IMG/VR virus record: IMGVR_UViG_3300021389_000002
Coordinates: 1 to 34,764 of that record
Origin: a virus
DNA length: 34,764 bases
Strand: one strand, 5' to 3'
Shown here: positions 21,956 through 28,940 of the stretch, piece after piece
Position numbering within the stretch: position 1 is the first letter of the stretch
Layout: each line of letters starts with the position of its first letter
Position numbers and translations under genes: made by a program
The notes under the pieces: generated by a model
Told to the model about the DNA's origin: nothing
Seen by the model: only the letters and a program-made list of their open reading frames with translations
Databases searched by the model: none

Positions 21956-21981
21956 TCAAAAAAGCCCCAGGTAAGGGGCTT
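21956..21981 (-). terminator. Terminator of the 23905-21990 leftward operon
   Basis: Stem AAGCCCC (21962-21968) / GGGGCTT (21975-21981); leftward it is followed by TTTTTT. It lies between convergent units. Confidence 0.8.
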
Positions 21982-21989
21982 GGGGTTAA

Positions 21990-22307
21990 TCAGGTGTTAA
22001 GTATTTCTCTTATCTTTTTAAGTTTATCTTTCATTCCTTTGTTGCCGATCGTCTTTTCCTCTATACTGCTCTCGATTATCTTTAGTAGGGTTCTTGAGCT
22101 AATGCTTACCTCTGCAATTGTCTTTTTGCTTGTGTAGATAACAATATCCCTATTAGTTTCTGTCATCTTATTTGTATACGCAAAAGACTCATCGGCCGCA
22201 CCTATCTGCTCATTAAGTTCACCCTCTAACTGTCTCAGTGGGGATATTAACGCTTCAGATTCGGCTATAGAATCCTCAATAGCCTTTATCTTATTAAGTA
22301 CGTTCAT
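21990..22307 (-). CDS. Coiled-coil protein (105 aa)
   Basis: Long helical, Glu/Lys/Ile-rich sequence (NKIKAIEDSIAESEALISPL; KLKKIREILNT), predicted coiled coil. The ATG overlaps the stop of the upstream gene (ATGA) and GGGAG is close by. No family recognised. Confidence 0.65.
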   Translation of the reverse strand: MNVLNKIKAIEDSIAESEALISPLRQLEGELNEQIGAADESFAYTNKMTETNRDIVIYTSKKTIAEVSISSRTLLKIIESSIEEKTIGNKGMKDKLKKIREILNT

Positions 22308-22690
22308 CACTTACTCCCTATAAACTTATCTTCAAGCTCATTAATAAACGCAGCGTTGACCATAACGTGTGCCGAATGAGGTAGCCCGCTCTCAGGGTCG
22401 ATAACCTCACCACGTTGCATAGCGAAAGCGTGGCGTAACAATGCAGCACGATAGCGCTCTAATGGTTCATCGATTAACCGCCATGAGTTAGGTTGGTACT
22501 TCATTGCGCCGAATGTCATCACCTTAGCCATTGAATCTATCGCGTTAGCTGGCAGTAGGTTATACATTGGCTTTTCGTGGTCGTATTTTGCTTGTTCTTC
22601 CATGTTCTCAATCTCCATTAGCATTTCTTGCGATAGCGAATACCCGTGATTGGTCTTTGCTTTGATTGCTAACTGTTTAAGCTTGTTCAT
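22307..22690 (-). CDS. Nucleotide phosphohydrolase-like protein (DUF5664 / dATP-dGTP diphosphohydrolase family)
   Basis: 127 residues with the family pattern KYDHEKPMYNLLPANAI, TFGAMKYQPNSWR, RYRAALLRHAFAMQRGE and DPESGLPHSAHVMVNAAF. Related MazG-like phage enzymes hydrolyse dNTPs, adjusting the nucleotide pool during replication. The family is also known in 2-aminoadenine phages, but no PurZ is seen here. ATG 22690 has AAGGA before it; TTG 22696 is less likely. Confidence 0.8.
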   Translation of the reverse strand: MNKLKQLAIKAKTNHGYSLSQEMLMEIENMEEQAKYDHEKPMYNLLPANAIDSMAKVMTFGAMKYQPNSWRLIDEPLERYRAALLRHAFAMQRGEVIDPESGLPHSAHVMVNAAFINELEDKFIGSK

Positions 22691-22692
22691 AT

Positions 22693-23268
22693 TCAATCCT
22701 TAAGGTTTGCTTGTGTTTCTTTAGCTATTCTTAATAAGTAGCCTTTTAATTTAGGCTCTTGAAGGTTTGCAACAGCTATTATTCTATCGGATTTCTTCTC
22801 CTTGTAAGCGTTGCTTGCGTCTTCTTGGTTATCAAAAGACCCCAAAAACTTACGTCCAAATATCGCGTAATACTTTCCTGATGGCTTGTTAAGGCTAACG
22901 CCAGGTGGGTATTTACCCCTAGATGAATCGCTCATTGTCATCATTGAATTTATTGACGTCGTAACCAGTAGGCATGTATCTGGTGAATAGATTTTATTGC
23001 CAGAGTATTTTATATCTTTATCTAGAGCCATTCCTTCCCAGTTTTTAGTTAGCAGCCACGACCTAAAACTCATAAAAGACAGCCACTCGTCACAAACTGA
23101 ACACCCATTATAAGTTGGGTGTTTTTCATGGTACTTTGATGAGTAACACCTAGTTATCATGCTTCTCCATTTGGAATATATTTTACACACTGTTCTTTTG
23201 CCATTTATCACGGTATGCTTTTTATAGTCAGCATCATCTATACCGACTCCATTGATTAGATTTTTCAT
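22693..23268 (-). CDS. HNH/AP2-like homing endonuclease-type protein
   Basis: 191 residues. The N-terminal part (NLINGVGIDDADY... RCYSSKYHEKHPTYNGCSVCDEWLSF) and GNKIYSPDTCLLV are typical of phage HNH-type proteins with a C-terminal AP2-like DNA-binding domain (GVSLNKPSGKYYAIFGRKFLG...FDNQEDASNAYKEKK). Such genes are usually selfish homing elements. ATG 23268 overlaps the upstream stop (TAATG). The catalytic HNH residues are not certain by eye. Confidence 0.7.
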   Translation of the reverse strand: MKNLINGVGIDDADYKKHTVINGKRTVCKIYSKWRSMITRCYSSKYHEKHPTYNGCSVCDEWLSFMSFRSWLLTKNWEGMALDKDIKYSGNKIYSPDTCLLVTTSINSMMTMSDSSRGKYPPGVSLNKPSGKYYAIFGRKFLGSFDNQEDASNAYKEKKSDRIIAVANLQEPKLKGYLLRIAKETQANLKD

Positions 23269-23717
23269 TATTTGCACCCCAAAAATCCAAAGTATGCAGC
23301 ACTTCTAGTATCTTCATTGCTCAGGCCATCCCAGCCAGTTAAGCGCTTGAACTCGACTTTACCTGATGCAGCATCTTTCCACTTCTTACTAATTTTATGG
23401 TGAACCACTGGAACACCCATGCTTTCAGCTAGTCGTTCAATCTCAACTTGTGACTGCTGGCACATGCCAAGGCGTCTAGCTAGGGATTGCTGAACCTTTA
23501 CTGAGTGACCGCCTCTAAATACAGCGTTGTTAGCACATACGTTTTCCATGTGAATTTCAACTTCATCAAAGCCTGGTAGCTTCTTTAGTGCTAATAACTT
23601 TTCTTGTAACTGCAATAGCGTCATAGACTTAAGGCTTAACAGCTCGCCGCAATCATAAGACGCTACGCCGTGCGCTTTGCTGTCTGGATCAATTCCTATA
23701 ATGTATTTATCACTCAT
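23268..23717 (-). CDS. RuvC-like Holliday junction resolvase
   Basis: 149 residues, RNase H-fold. Visible acids: D10 in IIGIDPDSKAHG, E58 in IHMENV, and D136 in EDTRSAAYFG, matching the RuvC-type D-E-D arrangement. It would resolve branched DNA before packaging and during recombination, alongside Erf and NinB. ATGA overlap with the upstream gene. Confidence 0.85.
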   Translation of the reverse strand: MSDKYIIGIDPDSKAHGVASYDCGELLSLKSMTLLQLQEKLLALKKLPGFDEVEIHMENVCANNAVFRGGHSVKVQQSLARRLGMCQQSQVEIERLAESMGVPVVHHKISKKWKDAASGKVEFKRLTGWDGLSNEDTRSAAYFGFLGCK

Positions 23718-23905
23718 GCGTTATCTTCCTCAATAATATTCTGATTGTGAGCTTCAAGGTCTGCAATAACAGAATCAAGCTCTAGCAAGTACTTACCTGG
23801 AATCACTCCGCCTTTATCAAGTATCAGCAATCCGGTGATTTCACCATCTGCTTCAATCATATAGTCACATTCGAAAGTGACTGTTAACTCTGTTCTGCGT
23901 ATCAT
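23714..23905 (-). CDS. Hypothetical protein (63 aa), first gene of leftward early operon
   Basis: Begins MIRRTELTVTFECDYMIEAD; acidic C-terminus. It follows the divergent promoter region 23926-23966. No family recognised. Confidence 0.6.
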   Translation of the reverse strand: MIRRTELTVTFECDYMIEADGEITGLLILDKGGVIPGKYLLELDSVIADLEAHNQNIIEEDNA

Positions 23906-23925
23906 AATTTAATTCTCGTTTGTTG

Positions 23926-23966
23926 TTGACAGGGGTAATAGTATACCCCATAATTAACCCCGTCAA
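23926..23966. promoter_or_regulatory. Face-to-face divergent promoters with shared operator
   Basis: Rightward: -35 TTGACA (23926-23931), 17-nt spacer, -10 CATAAT (23949-23954). Leftward: -35 TTGACG (23966-23961), 17-nt spacer, -10 TACTAT (23943-23938). Both spacers contain the inverted repeat GGGGTA (23932-23937) / TACCCC (23944-23949). One bound regulator would affect both the 23905 leftward and the 23985 rightward units. Confidence 0.8.
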
Positions 23967-23984
23967 GTAAATAAAGGAATCAAA

Positions 23985-24137
23985 ATGGCAACGTTTAAAT
24001 GTGACATACCTTCCGACCACAACGAAATGATAAAGCTTGCTGCTAGCGAATCATTCCAGAGTCGGCAGAAGTATTTAGAGCAGAAGATTATAGAAATTGC
24101 AGAGAAGCAAGCTAAGAAAGTTTTAAAAGGTGACTAG
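23985..24137 (+). CDS. Ribbon-helix-helix-like small protein (50 aa)
   Basis: MATFKCDIPSDHNEMIKLAA, then a helix of mixed Lys/Glu. This strand-helix-helix shape fits an Arc-like DNA-binding protein, which could act at the operator just upstream. AAGGA precedes the ATG. Family assignment is tentative. Confidence 0.5.
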   Translation: MATFKCDIPSDHNEMIKLAASESFQSRQKYLEQKIIEIAEKQAKKVLKGD

Positions 24138-24138
24138 C

Positions 24139-24243
24139 ATGGGTGATGCAAGAAAAGCATATGAAGATGAATGCGCAGAACTTCAAGGTTTAACGCCAGA
24201 AGAAGCAGAGCGCAAAGAGTTAGAGTTCTGGGGGATAGCATGA
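24139..24243 (+). CDS. Small protein (34 aa) before erf
   Basis: MGDARKAYEDECAELQGLTP followed by EEAERKELEFWGIA. The stop overlaps the Erf start (ATGA), so it is probably translated and coupled. Function unknown. Confidence 0.5.
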   Translation: MGDARKAYEDECAELQGLTPEEAERKELEFWGIA

Positions 24244-24794
24244 ACAAGTCAGACACGATAGTTGAGCTAGCTAAGGCTATGTCACTGGCTCAAGGCGAAA
24301 TGGGAGGCGCACACAAGGGCGCTAATAACCCTTTCTTTAAAAGTAAATATGCTGACTTAGGCGCGGTGATTGAGGCTGTTAAAGAGCCATTCAGCAAGAA
24401 TGGGCTTAGCTATGTTCAGTTTCCTATTGAGGATAATGGGCGGGTAGGGGTTGAGACGATCTTAATGCATTCATCTGGGGAGTGGATGAGCAATAAGTTT
24501 ACAGTGCAACTAACAAAGCAGGACGCTCAAGGTGCAGGCTCTGCTATTACATATTGTAGACGCTACGGGCTGCAAGCTGTTGCTGGAATACCTTCTGAAG
24601 ACGACGATGGCAACGCAGCAAGTCCAGCAGCTAGCAAGCAAAAAGCAAATAAGTCTAATCCAGATTTAGATCTAATTGCTGATGCTATAAAGCGAGGCGA
24701 CAAAGATTTTTACGCTCAAAACTGGTCGGGAATAATCGCCCAGCAATGGGGCAACTTAACACCACAACAAACCGAAATTTTAAATAAAGGATAA
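24240..24794 (+). CDS. erf: Erf-family single-strand annealing protein
   Basis: 184 residues. The Erf core is clear: MSLAQGEMGGAHKGANNPFFKSKYADL, here abbreviated, then SYVQFPI...TILMHSSGEW and AGSAITYCRRYGLQAV. Erf promotes annealing of complementary single strands, and is needed by circularising phages that lack RecA help. Start at 24240 (ATGA overlap). It is followed at once by an SSB-like gene. Confidence 0.92.
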   Translation: MNKSDTIVELAKAMSLAQGEMGGAHKGANNPFFKSKYADLGAVIEAVKEPFSKNGLSYVQFPIEDNGRVGVETILMHSSGEWMSNKFTVQLTKQDAQGAGSAITYCRRYGLQAVAGIPSEDDDGNAASPAASKQKANKSNPDLDLIADAIKRGDKDFYAQNWSGIIAQQWGNLTPQQTEILNKG

Positions 24795-24799
24795 ATGAC

Positions 24800-25168
24800 A
24801 TGGCTAAAATAGGCGTAAGTTTAAAGATTGATGTGAGCAAGATTGAAAAGGCTAGACTGTTCCAAGGCCAGAAAGGAACCTATCTTGACGCAACTGTATT
24901 TATCGACATTAACGATTTAGATCAATACGGCAACTCAGGGATGATCACACAAGACGTTAAGAAGGAAGAGAAGCAGCAAGGCGTTAAGGGTGCGATCCTA
25001 GGTAACTGCAAAGTGTTTTGGAATGACGCAGGGCAACAGGCTACGCAACAACAGCAAGCCCCGCAGATGCAGCAGCAACAGCAGCAACAGCAGCGAGCAC
25101 CCCAACAGCAAACGCAGCAAATGCCTGGCGCTGATGACGGCTGGGACGATAACGAAATGCCGTTCTAA
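24800..25168 (+). CDS. SSB-like single-strand DNA-binding protein
   Basis: 122 residues. An N-terminal beta-rich domain is followed by a glutamine-rich linker (about residues 78-107, mostly Q) and an acidic tip ending DDNEMPF, close to the DDDIPF tip of SSB that recruits partner proteins. It pairs with Erf. The core is not the canonical SSB, so the fold assignment rests on tail and context. Confidence 0.75.
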   Translation: MAKIGVSLKIDVSKIEKARLFQGQKGTYLDATVFIDINDLDQYGNSGMITQDVKKEEKQQGVKGAILGNCKVFWNDAGQQATQQQQAPQMQQQQQQQQRAPQQQTQQMPGADDGWDDNEMPF

Positions 25169-25218
25169 CAACTTAAGCCGCTACTATTTGGTAGCGGCAA
25201 CTTAAAGGAGTGATTGTA

Positions 25219-26169
25219 ATGAGTAATGAATTAATAGTATTAGAAGAAAAGACAGCCTTAAGTGTTTTGACTAGTGATAATGGGGTTGAGCTGCTTATTG
25301 AGCATGTTCGTGATCAAGTCATGAATCTAGAGGGCGGCAACCTTAAATCAAAAGCAGGTCGCGCTAAAATCAAGTCAAACGCATTCAAGGCTACCAAGGC
25401 CAAAACTGCATCAAACGCCATTATTGACGACTTAATCAATCAGAATAAGCAATCTATAGCGGACAAGACAAAGGTTGAAGTGGAGACAATTGAGAAGCTT
25501 AAAGCGTCTAAAGTATCGCTAGGCGCAGGATTAGATTCAATTCGCAAAGATGTTAACGCTGAAGTTCAAAAGATTGAAGATGATATTCAGGCTGAGATTG
25601 ATAGGCTAGCAGCGGAAGACGAAGCCAAGAGGCGCAAGATTGAAATTGATAGCTGCATTGAGCTTGCTCACTATATGAATGCTGACTTTGACAAGGCTAA
25701 AGCTGATTACATTGAGGCTGAGCGCTTAGAGAAAGAGGAGCGAGACAGAAAGATCGCAGAAGACGCCAAGGCGCAAGCAAAGTTAGACGCTCAAGCTGAG
25801 ATTGACGCAGCGAATTTAGCAGCAAAGCAAGCTGAAGAGTTACGCATAAAGCAAGAGTTACAAGCTAAAGCTGATGCTGAAAACGCTGAACTTAAGCGCA
25901 AAGAAGATGCCAGATTAGCTGAGGTTAAAAGGCTGGCAGACATTGAGAAAGCAAAGCAGGATGCTATTGACGAGCAAGAGGTAATTGCTAAGCAGGAACG
26001 CGCAAAACAAGACGCAGCGGCGGCAAATGAAAAGCATGTTGCAAGTGTTCACTCTAACCTAAAATCGGTATACGTAGCCGCTGGATTCCCTGAAGACTTA
26101 GCGGTTAAAGCTGTGAAGCTGCTAGTTAAAAACAAACTTCCAGGTAATCACGTAATATTTAACTATTAA
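25219..26169 (+). CDS. Long coiled-coil phage protein
   Basis: 316 residues, highly charged with long runs of Ala, Lys, Glu and Asp from about residue 40 to 270, and a globular C-terminal end (VYVAAGFPEDLAVKAVKLLV). Proteins of this type commonly follow Erf/SSB in phage recombination operons, function unknown. ATG 25219 follows GGAG; the GTG at 25210 overlaps it. Confidence 0.7.
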   Translation: MSNELIVLEEKTALSVLTSDNGVELLIEHVRDQVMNLEGGNLKSKAGRAKIKSNAFKATKAKTASNAIIDDLINQNKQSIADKTKVEVETIEKLKASKVSLGAGLDSIRKDVNAEVQKIEDDIQAEIDRLAAEDEAKRRKIEIDSCIELAHYMNADFDKAKADYIEAERLEKEERDRKIAEDAKAQAKLDAQAEIDAANLAAKQAEELRIKQELQAKADAENAELKRKEDARLAEVKRLADIEKAKQDAIDEQEVIAKQERAKQDAAAANEKHVASVHSNLKSVYVAAGFPEDLAVKAVKLLVKNKLPGNHVIFNY

Positions 26170-26209
26170 CTACTAAACAGCCGCTCAAGGGCGGCAAGAG
26201 GATATGAAT

Positions 26210-26524
26210 ATGACAGAACTAACAGTAAAGCAGTTTTTAATCGAACGTAATGAACGCGATGGCGAAAGCGCTGATTATGATGGATTAGCCGAGACGCTAA
26301 CGGAAGAAGGCGAAAGAGTTTATACAGACCCAGAAGTTGATATGCACAGGTGGTATGGTCGTCAGCGAGTGGTAAATAAGATTGATGATAAGTTTATTAT
26401 GTTCTGGGATTACATTATTACTGGTGACAATAGCATGAGCGATATGGATTTAGAGTATGACCTAGACGGCGCTAAATTTGTAACCAAGAAAGAAAGAACC
26501 ATTACCGAAACCTATTACGGTTAA
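26210..26524 (+). CDS. Hypothetical acidic protein (104 aa)
   Basis: Begins MTELTVKQFLIERNERDGES and is strongly acidic with Trp/Tyr clusters (HRWYGRQRVV, MFWDYI). ATG 26210 fits the AGAGGA site better than ATG 26204. Its stop TAA overlaps the first base of P4. No family recognised. Confidence 0.6.
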   Translation: MTELTVKQFLIERNERDGESADYDGLAETLTEEGERVYTDPEVDMHRWYGRQRVVNKIDDKFIMFWDYIITGDNSMSDMDLEYDLDGAKFVTKKERTITETYYG

Positions 26525-26562
26525 CTGGTCAGAGCAGTCAATTGGCTAAACTGTGTAACAAT
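26524..26562 (+). promoter_or_regulatory. FadR-like operator-promoter P4 (rightward)
   Basis: ACTGGTCAGAGCAGT at 26524-26538, then 18 nt, then AACAAT (26557-26562; A2 and T6 kept). An inverted repeat CTAAACTG (26546-26553) / CAGTTTAG (26568-26575) brackets the -10. It drives the small genes from 26591 on. Confidence 0.7.
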
Positions 26563-26590
26563 ACATGCAGTTTAGTTAATTGGGGTTTTT

Positions 26591-26737
26591 ATGACGGATA
26601 TATCGAAGCAGATTAAGAAAGATTTGTTTAGCGCTAATAGGCGCATTGAGAGGCTGGAGGGTTTCATTAAAGCCTTACAGCTTAATAGTGTTTTAGATCA
26701 TGTTAAGCGTGAGAAGTTACTCGAGGAGAAATGGTAA
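26591..26737 (+). CDS. Small basic helical protein (48 aa)
   Basis: MTDISKQIKKDLFSANRRIE followed by a helix ending KLLEEKW. Predicted single amphipathic coiled coil. GGGG precedes the ATG. First gene after P4. Function unknown. Confidence 0.55.
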   Translation: MTDISKQIKKDLFSANRRIERLEGFIKALQLNSVLDHVKREKLLEEKW

Positions 26738-26820
26738 TGAGTCAATCAACTAAAAATAAGCTCCAAGTTGTAGGTTTGTTTATGGTTTGCATTTTGATTA
26801 TGTGCGCGGAGAGTTTCTGA
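26737..26820 (+). CDS. Tiny membrane peptide (27 aa)
   Basis: MSQSTKNK then a hydrophobic stretch (LQVVGLFMVCILIMCAESF). Overlaps both neighbours (TAATG, TGATG), suggesting real coupled translation. A single-span inner-membrane peptide, function unknown. Confidence 0.45.
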   Translation: MSQSTKNKLQVVGLFMVCILIMCAESF

Positions 26821-27008
26821 TGAGTATTCCAGCTGGCGCAACTCATGTTAGACAATGGAACGGTTCCGAGTGGATGCCAATGCATCTGAAGGTGGACGGT
26901 ACTGGTTGTTACTTTTACAGCAAGCTTAACGGGTGGTGTAAGGACTGCGCTATAGCCGGCCATATCCTTGACTTGTATTATGACAAAAGAGTCAGTGAAG
27001 GAAGTTAA
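26820..27008 (+). CDS. Hypothetical protein (62 aa)
   Basis: Begins MSIPAGATHVRQWNGSEWMP; Trp- and Cys-containing (WCKDCAIAGH), possibly a small metal-binding domain. Start overlaps the preceding stop. No family recognised. Confidence 0.55.
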   Translation: MSIPAGATHVRQWNGSEWMPMHLKVDGTGCYFYSKLNGWCKDCAIAGHILDLYYDKRVSEGS

Positions 27009-27186
27009 GTTTTACAATGGCGATGTATCTATAATGAAAAGCCAGAAATCTAGCGACCTGCAATACCTTAGAAAGCAAAATGAAGAATTGATGAATACAA
27101 TAGAGCGCTTGCAGATGGATATGGAAGAATATCTAGATGAGCAGCACAGGTCTTGTTGGTACTATGGTTTAAATAAAGGAGAGTAA
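26980..27186 (+). CDS. Small coiled-coil protein (start uncertain)
   Basis: Starting at ATG 26980 gives 68 residues; ATG 27034 gives 50 (MKSQKSSDLQYLRKQNEELM). Neither has a good ribosome site. The core is a Leu/Glu/Gln coiled coil and the end is aromatic (CWYYGLNKGE). Function unknown. Confidence 0.45.
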   Translation: MTKESVKEVKFYNGDVSIMKSQKSSDLQYLRKQNEELMNTIERLQMDMEEYLDEQHRSCWYYGLNKGE

Positions 27187-27187
27187 G

Positions 27188-27547
27188 ATGAGTATGCGCA
27201 AAATTGAGTTAACCAAACTTGAGCGTGACGGCCTAACAAGGCACAAATTAAGAGTTGACGCGCCTAGCCAGCAATCTGACGTATTCAGGCTTGGCGTTAA
27301 GTGGGCGCAAGATAACGCACCGCAAAGTGAGTGGATTAGCTGTGATGATAGGATGCCAGCCTCTCACGAAATGGTTGTAACCATTGGCGTTGATGACGAT
27401 GGAAGATTTTTGCGCCCAATAGTTGCAGCGCTAGCTGATGACGGTAAGTTTATTAGTGGCTATTCATTCTCTGGGAATAGGGTGGTGCGTATGCTGGTTG
27501 AGACATTCGCCACTCATTGGCAACCACTGCCAGAGCCACCAAAGTGA
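27188..27547 (+). CDS. DUF551-type protein
   Basis: 119 residues. SEWISCDDRMPASHEMVV... and the end THWQPLPEPPK are the DUF551 signature, common in phage accessory regions, with no known activity. AAGGAGAG precedes the ATG. Confidence 0.75.
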   Translation: MSMRKIELTKLERDGLTRHKLRVDAPSQQSDVFRLGVKWAQDNAPQSEWISCDDRMPASHEMVVTIGVDDDGRFLRPIVAALADDGKFISGYSFSGNRVVRMLVETFATHWQPLPEPPK

Positions 27548-27615
27548 AATCACACCATAAGCTAATCATAAGGCTTAAATTAACTGAATAGATAAATAAC
27601 AAAGAGGGTTTGATT

Positions 27616-27804
27616 GTGAGATATGAAAACATAGTCACAGTATCAATTGTAGCCGCTGGGTTTGTATCGCTAGCTTACCTAGTAGAGTACCACCCACTAA
27701 AGGTTACAGAGCCACCATTAAAGGAACTTAACCGTGATTATGTAGATTATCAAGGTAGAAATGTTTGCAAGGTGGTTAACGTTAGCGAAGGTGTGTTAAA
27801 ATAA
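27616..27804 (+). CDS. Small membrane protein (62 aa)
   Basis: MRYENIVTVSIVAAGFVSLA gives one N-terminal membrane segment; the rest is soluble. GAGGG fits GTG 27616 (TTG 27610 is an alternative). Function unknown. Confidence 0.5.
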   Translation: MRYENIVTVSIVAAGFVSLAYLVEYHPLKVTEPPLKELNRDYVDYQGRNVCKVVNVSEGVLK

Positions 27805-27805
27805 C

Positions 27806-27892
27806 CACAGACACACCCGCAAGGAGGTGATCCAAAGTGGCAAGGCACAGACACCTTGCAGGCTTGGTAGCGTAGAGATACGTAACCAAGCC
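27806..27892 (+). other. Structured leader with extended anti-Shine-Dalgarno match
   Basis: AAGGAGGTGATCC (27821-27833) is a 13-nt perfect complement of the 16S rRNA 3' end. It is followed by hairpin GCAAGG (27840-27845) / CCTTGC (27854-27859), then hairpin 27861-27892 (GGCTTGGT/ACCAAGCC closing onto CGTA-GAGA-TACG, a GNRA tetraloop). GCAAGG also occurs at 27819-27824, so the CCTTGC strand could instead pair with the Shine-Dalgarno, hiding it. CACAGACAC is repeated at 27806 and 27846. A regulatory RNA or leader is inferred. Confidence 0.55.
27837..27875 (+). CDS. Possible leader peptide (12 aa)
   Basis: GTG ... TAG encodes MARHRHLAGLVA, placed just after the 13-nt Shine-Dalgarno and overlapping both hairpins. 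It could couple translation to the folding of the leader, as in attenuators. Could be coincidental. Confidence 0.3.
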   Translation: MARHRHLAGLVA

Positions 27893-27923
27893 CCCTCAAT
27901 AACTAACGTAAGGATCTATTCTG

Positions 27924-28010
27924 ATGGCAGGAAAGCAAAGACCAATCAAAACTAAATCTAATGCAAAAACGACACCTAAGCCTAAAGCGAAAAAAAAGGC
28001 GGCTAAGTAA
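27924..28010 (+). CDS. Tiny Lys-rich protein (28 aa)
   Basis: MAGKQRPIKTKSNAKTTPKP followed by a short poly-Lys/Ala end. Preceded by the structured leader; GTAAGGA precedes. Highly basic, so nucleic-acid binding is possible. Function unknown. Confidence 0.45.
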   Translation: MAGKQRPIKTKSNAKTTPKPKAKKKAAK

Positions 28011-28013
28011 ATT

Positions 28014-28460
28014 ATGAGTCCAGTATGGTACATGTTGATATACATCATCGCGGCGCTTAAGCTTGATCGCGTGTCGTTTATATCTATGACTGCTATGGCT
28101 GGACTTATCATCCTTGAACACGTTACTCAAGATTACATATTCGCTCCTCTCGATATGCACCCCTCTTTTGATTACCTCGCAAAGCTAATAATACTAATCC
28201 CTTGGGCTTACTTCTTACACCACGAAAGGCATAGCGCTGTTCTGATGATTTACTCAGCGTGTTGCTTTGAGGTTCTTGTAGCTGTGAATATACTTCTTAA
28301 CCCTGGCGTTGAAACGTCACTGTATATCGCCTACCCGTATGTAGTGTTCTCGTTCCATGTTCTAGCTGGATCAACGATACTAGGGGGAGGGCATGGAGGC
28401 TTATTTGATAATTCTCCTAATCGCAGCGGTGGTAGTAATACTCGTAAGGTTAGGGGTTAG
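28014..28460 (+). CDS. Multi-span membrane protein (148 aa)
   Basis: Four hydrophobic segments can be picked out (about 4-16, 22-34, 56-69, 76-94 and a fifth near 103-118), then a Gly/Ser-rich tail. No clear ribosome site; the start is 3 bp after the previous stop. Could be an exclusion or lysis protein; unknown. Confidence 0.55.
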   Translation: MSPVWYMLIYIIAALKLDRVSFISMTAMAGLIILEHVTQDYIFAPLDMHPSFDYLAKLIILIPWAYFLHHERHSAVLMIYSACCFEVLVAVNILLNPGVETSLYIAYPYVVFSFHVLAGSTILGGGHGGLFDNSPNRSGGSNTRKVRG

Positions 28461-28497
28461 CATATATGAGGGAGCATCTAGACGCGCTGATAAATAA
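28393..28497 (+). CDS. Nested small membrane ORF (34 aa), overlapping two genes
   Basis: MEAYLIILLIAAVVVILVRL, then a basic soluble end. GGGGGAGG stands just before its ATG. It overlaps the end of the 28014 gene and the start of the 28466 gene in a third frame. A single-span peptide of this kind may be an antiholin or regulator; may be coincidental. Confidence 0.4.
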   Translation: MEAYLIILLIAAVVVILVRLGVSIYEGASRRADK

Positions 28498-28690
28498 AGC
28501 GGTTAGCTATGGAGCTATAGCTGCTGCGAGTGTTGGCGGCGCTAACGGCGTGATGAATCGCGTACCCGATGAAGTCGACTTAAGTATTGCTGAATGGGGT
28601 GGCATAGTTGGCATAGCTGGCGGAATCGTTCTTATAATCGAAAGGCTATACAATATTTACACTAAGTGGCAAGACAGAAGGGGTGAATAA
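28466..28690 (+). CDS. Holin-like membrane protein (74 aa)
   Basis: A weak segment (about 12-29) and a strong one (IVGIAGGIVLIIERLYNIYT near 47-66), with a charged end (KWQDRRGE), resembling class II holins. It is not near a lysozyme here; the holin-like gene at 13615 is beside the lysozyme. Its role is uncertain. Confidence 0.5.
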   Translation: MREHLDALINKAVSYGAIAAASVGGANGVMNRVPDEVDLSIAEWGGIVGIAGGIVLIIERLYNIYTKWQDRRGE

Positions 28691-28694
28691 CGCA

Positions 28695-28733
28695 ACTGGT
28701 CGGAGCAGTAAAAACAGAAAGCTATGATACCTT
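28695..28733 (+). promoter_or_regulatory. FadR-like operator-promoter P5 (rightward)
   Basis: ACTGGTCGGAGCAGT at 28695-28709, identical in the 15-mer to P1. 18 nt later is TACCTT (28728-28733; T1, A2 and T6 kept, a weak -10). A better hexamer TATGAT lies at 13-nt spacing (28723-28728). An inverted repeat AAAGCTA (28718-28724) / TAGCTTT (28741-28747) with a T-run overlaps it and may end the upstream unit. Confidence 0.6.
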
Positions 28734-28769
28734 GGTGTTGTAGCTTTTTTGGTTTAATAAGGAGTAGAT

Positions 28770-28937
28770 ATGAACTGGGTATTAGTAATTGCATTAGGTT
28801 TGAGTCAAGGCGGAGGAATGGTATCAATCGATGGGTTTAGCTCAAAGGTTGAAGGCGAGAAGGCTGCTGAAGAGGTAAAGGGTGAGTTGGCTAATAGCTG
28901 GCGTAAGTTTGACTTTAAATGTATTAAGGTGAAGTGA
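28770..28937 (+). CDS. Hypothetical small protein (55 aa)
   Basis: Begins MNWVLVIALGLSQGGGMVSI, hydrophobic then soluble and basic at the end (KFDFKCIKVK). A short N-terminal hydrophobic stretch may be a membrane anchor or a signal. AAGGAG before the ATG. First gene after P5. Confidence 0.55.
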   Translation: MNWVLVIALGLSQGGGMVSIDGFSSKVEGEKAAEEVKGELANSWRKFDFKCIKVK

Positions 28938-28940
28938 ATT

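Noticed and set aside
22307-22690. Evidence for 2-aminoadenine (Z) DNA
   Set aside because: The nucleotide phosphohydrolase family occurs in Z phages, but no PurZ-like adenylosuccinate synthetase gene is present.
27840-27900. tRNA-like region
   Set aside because: The two hairpins lack acceptor pairing, a T-loop (GTTCAA) and a CCA end.
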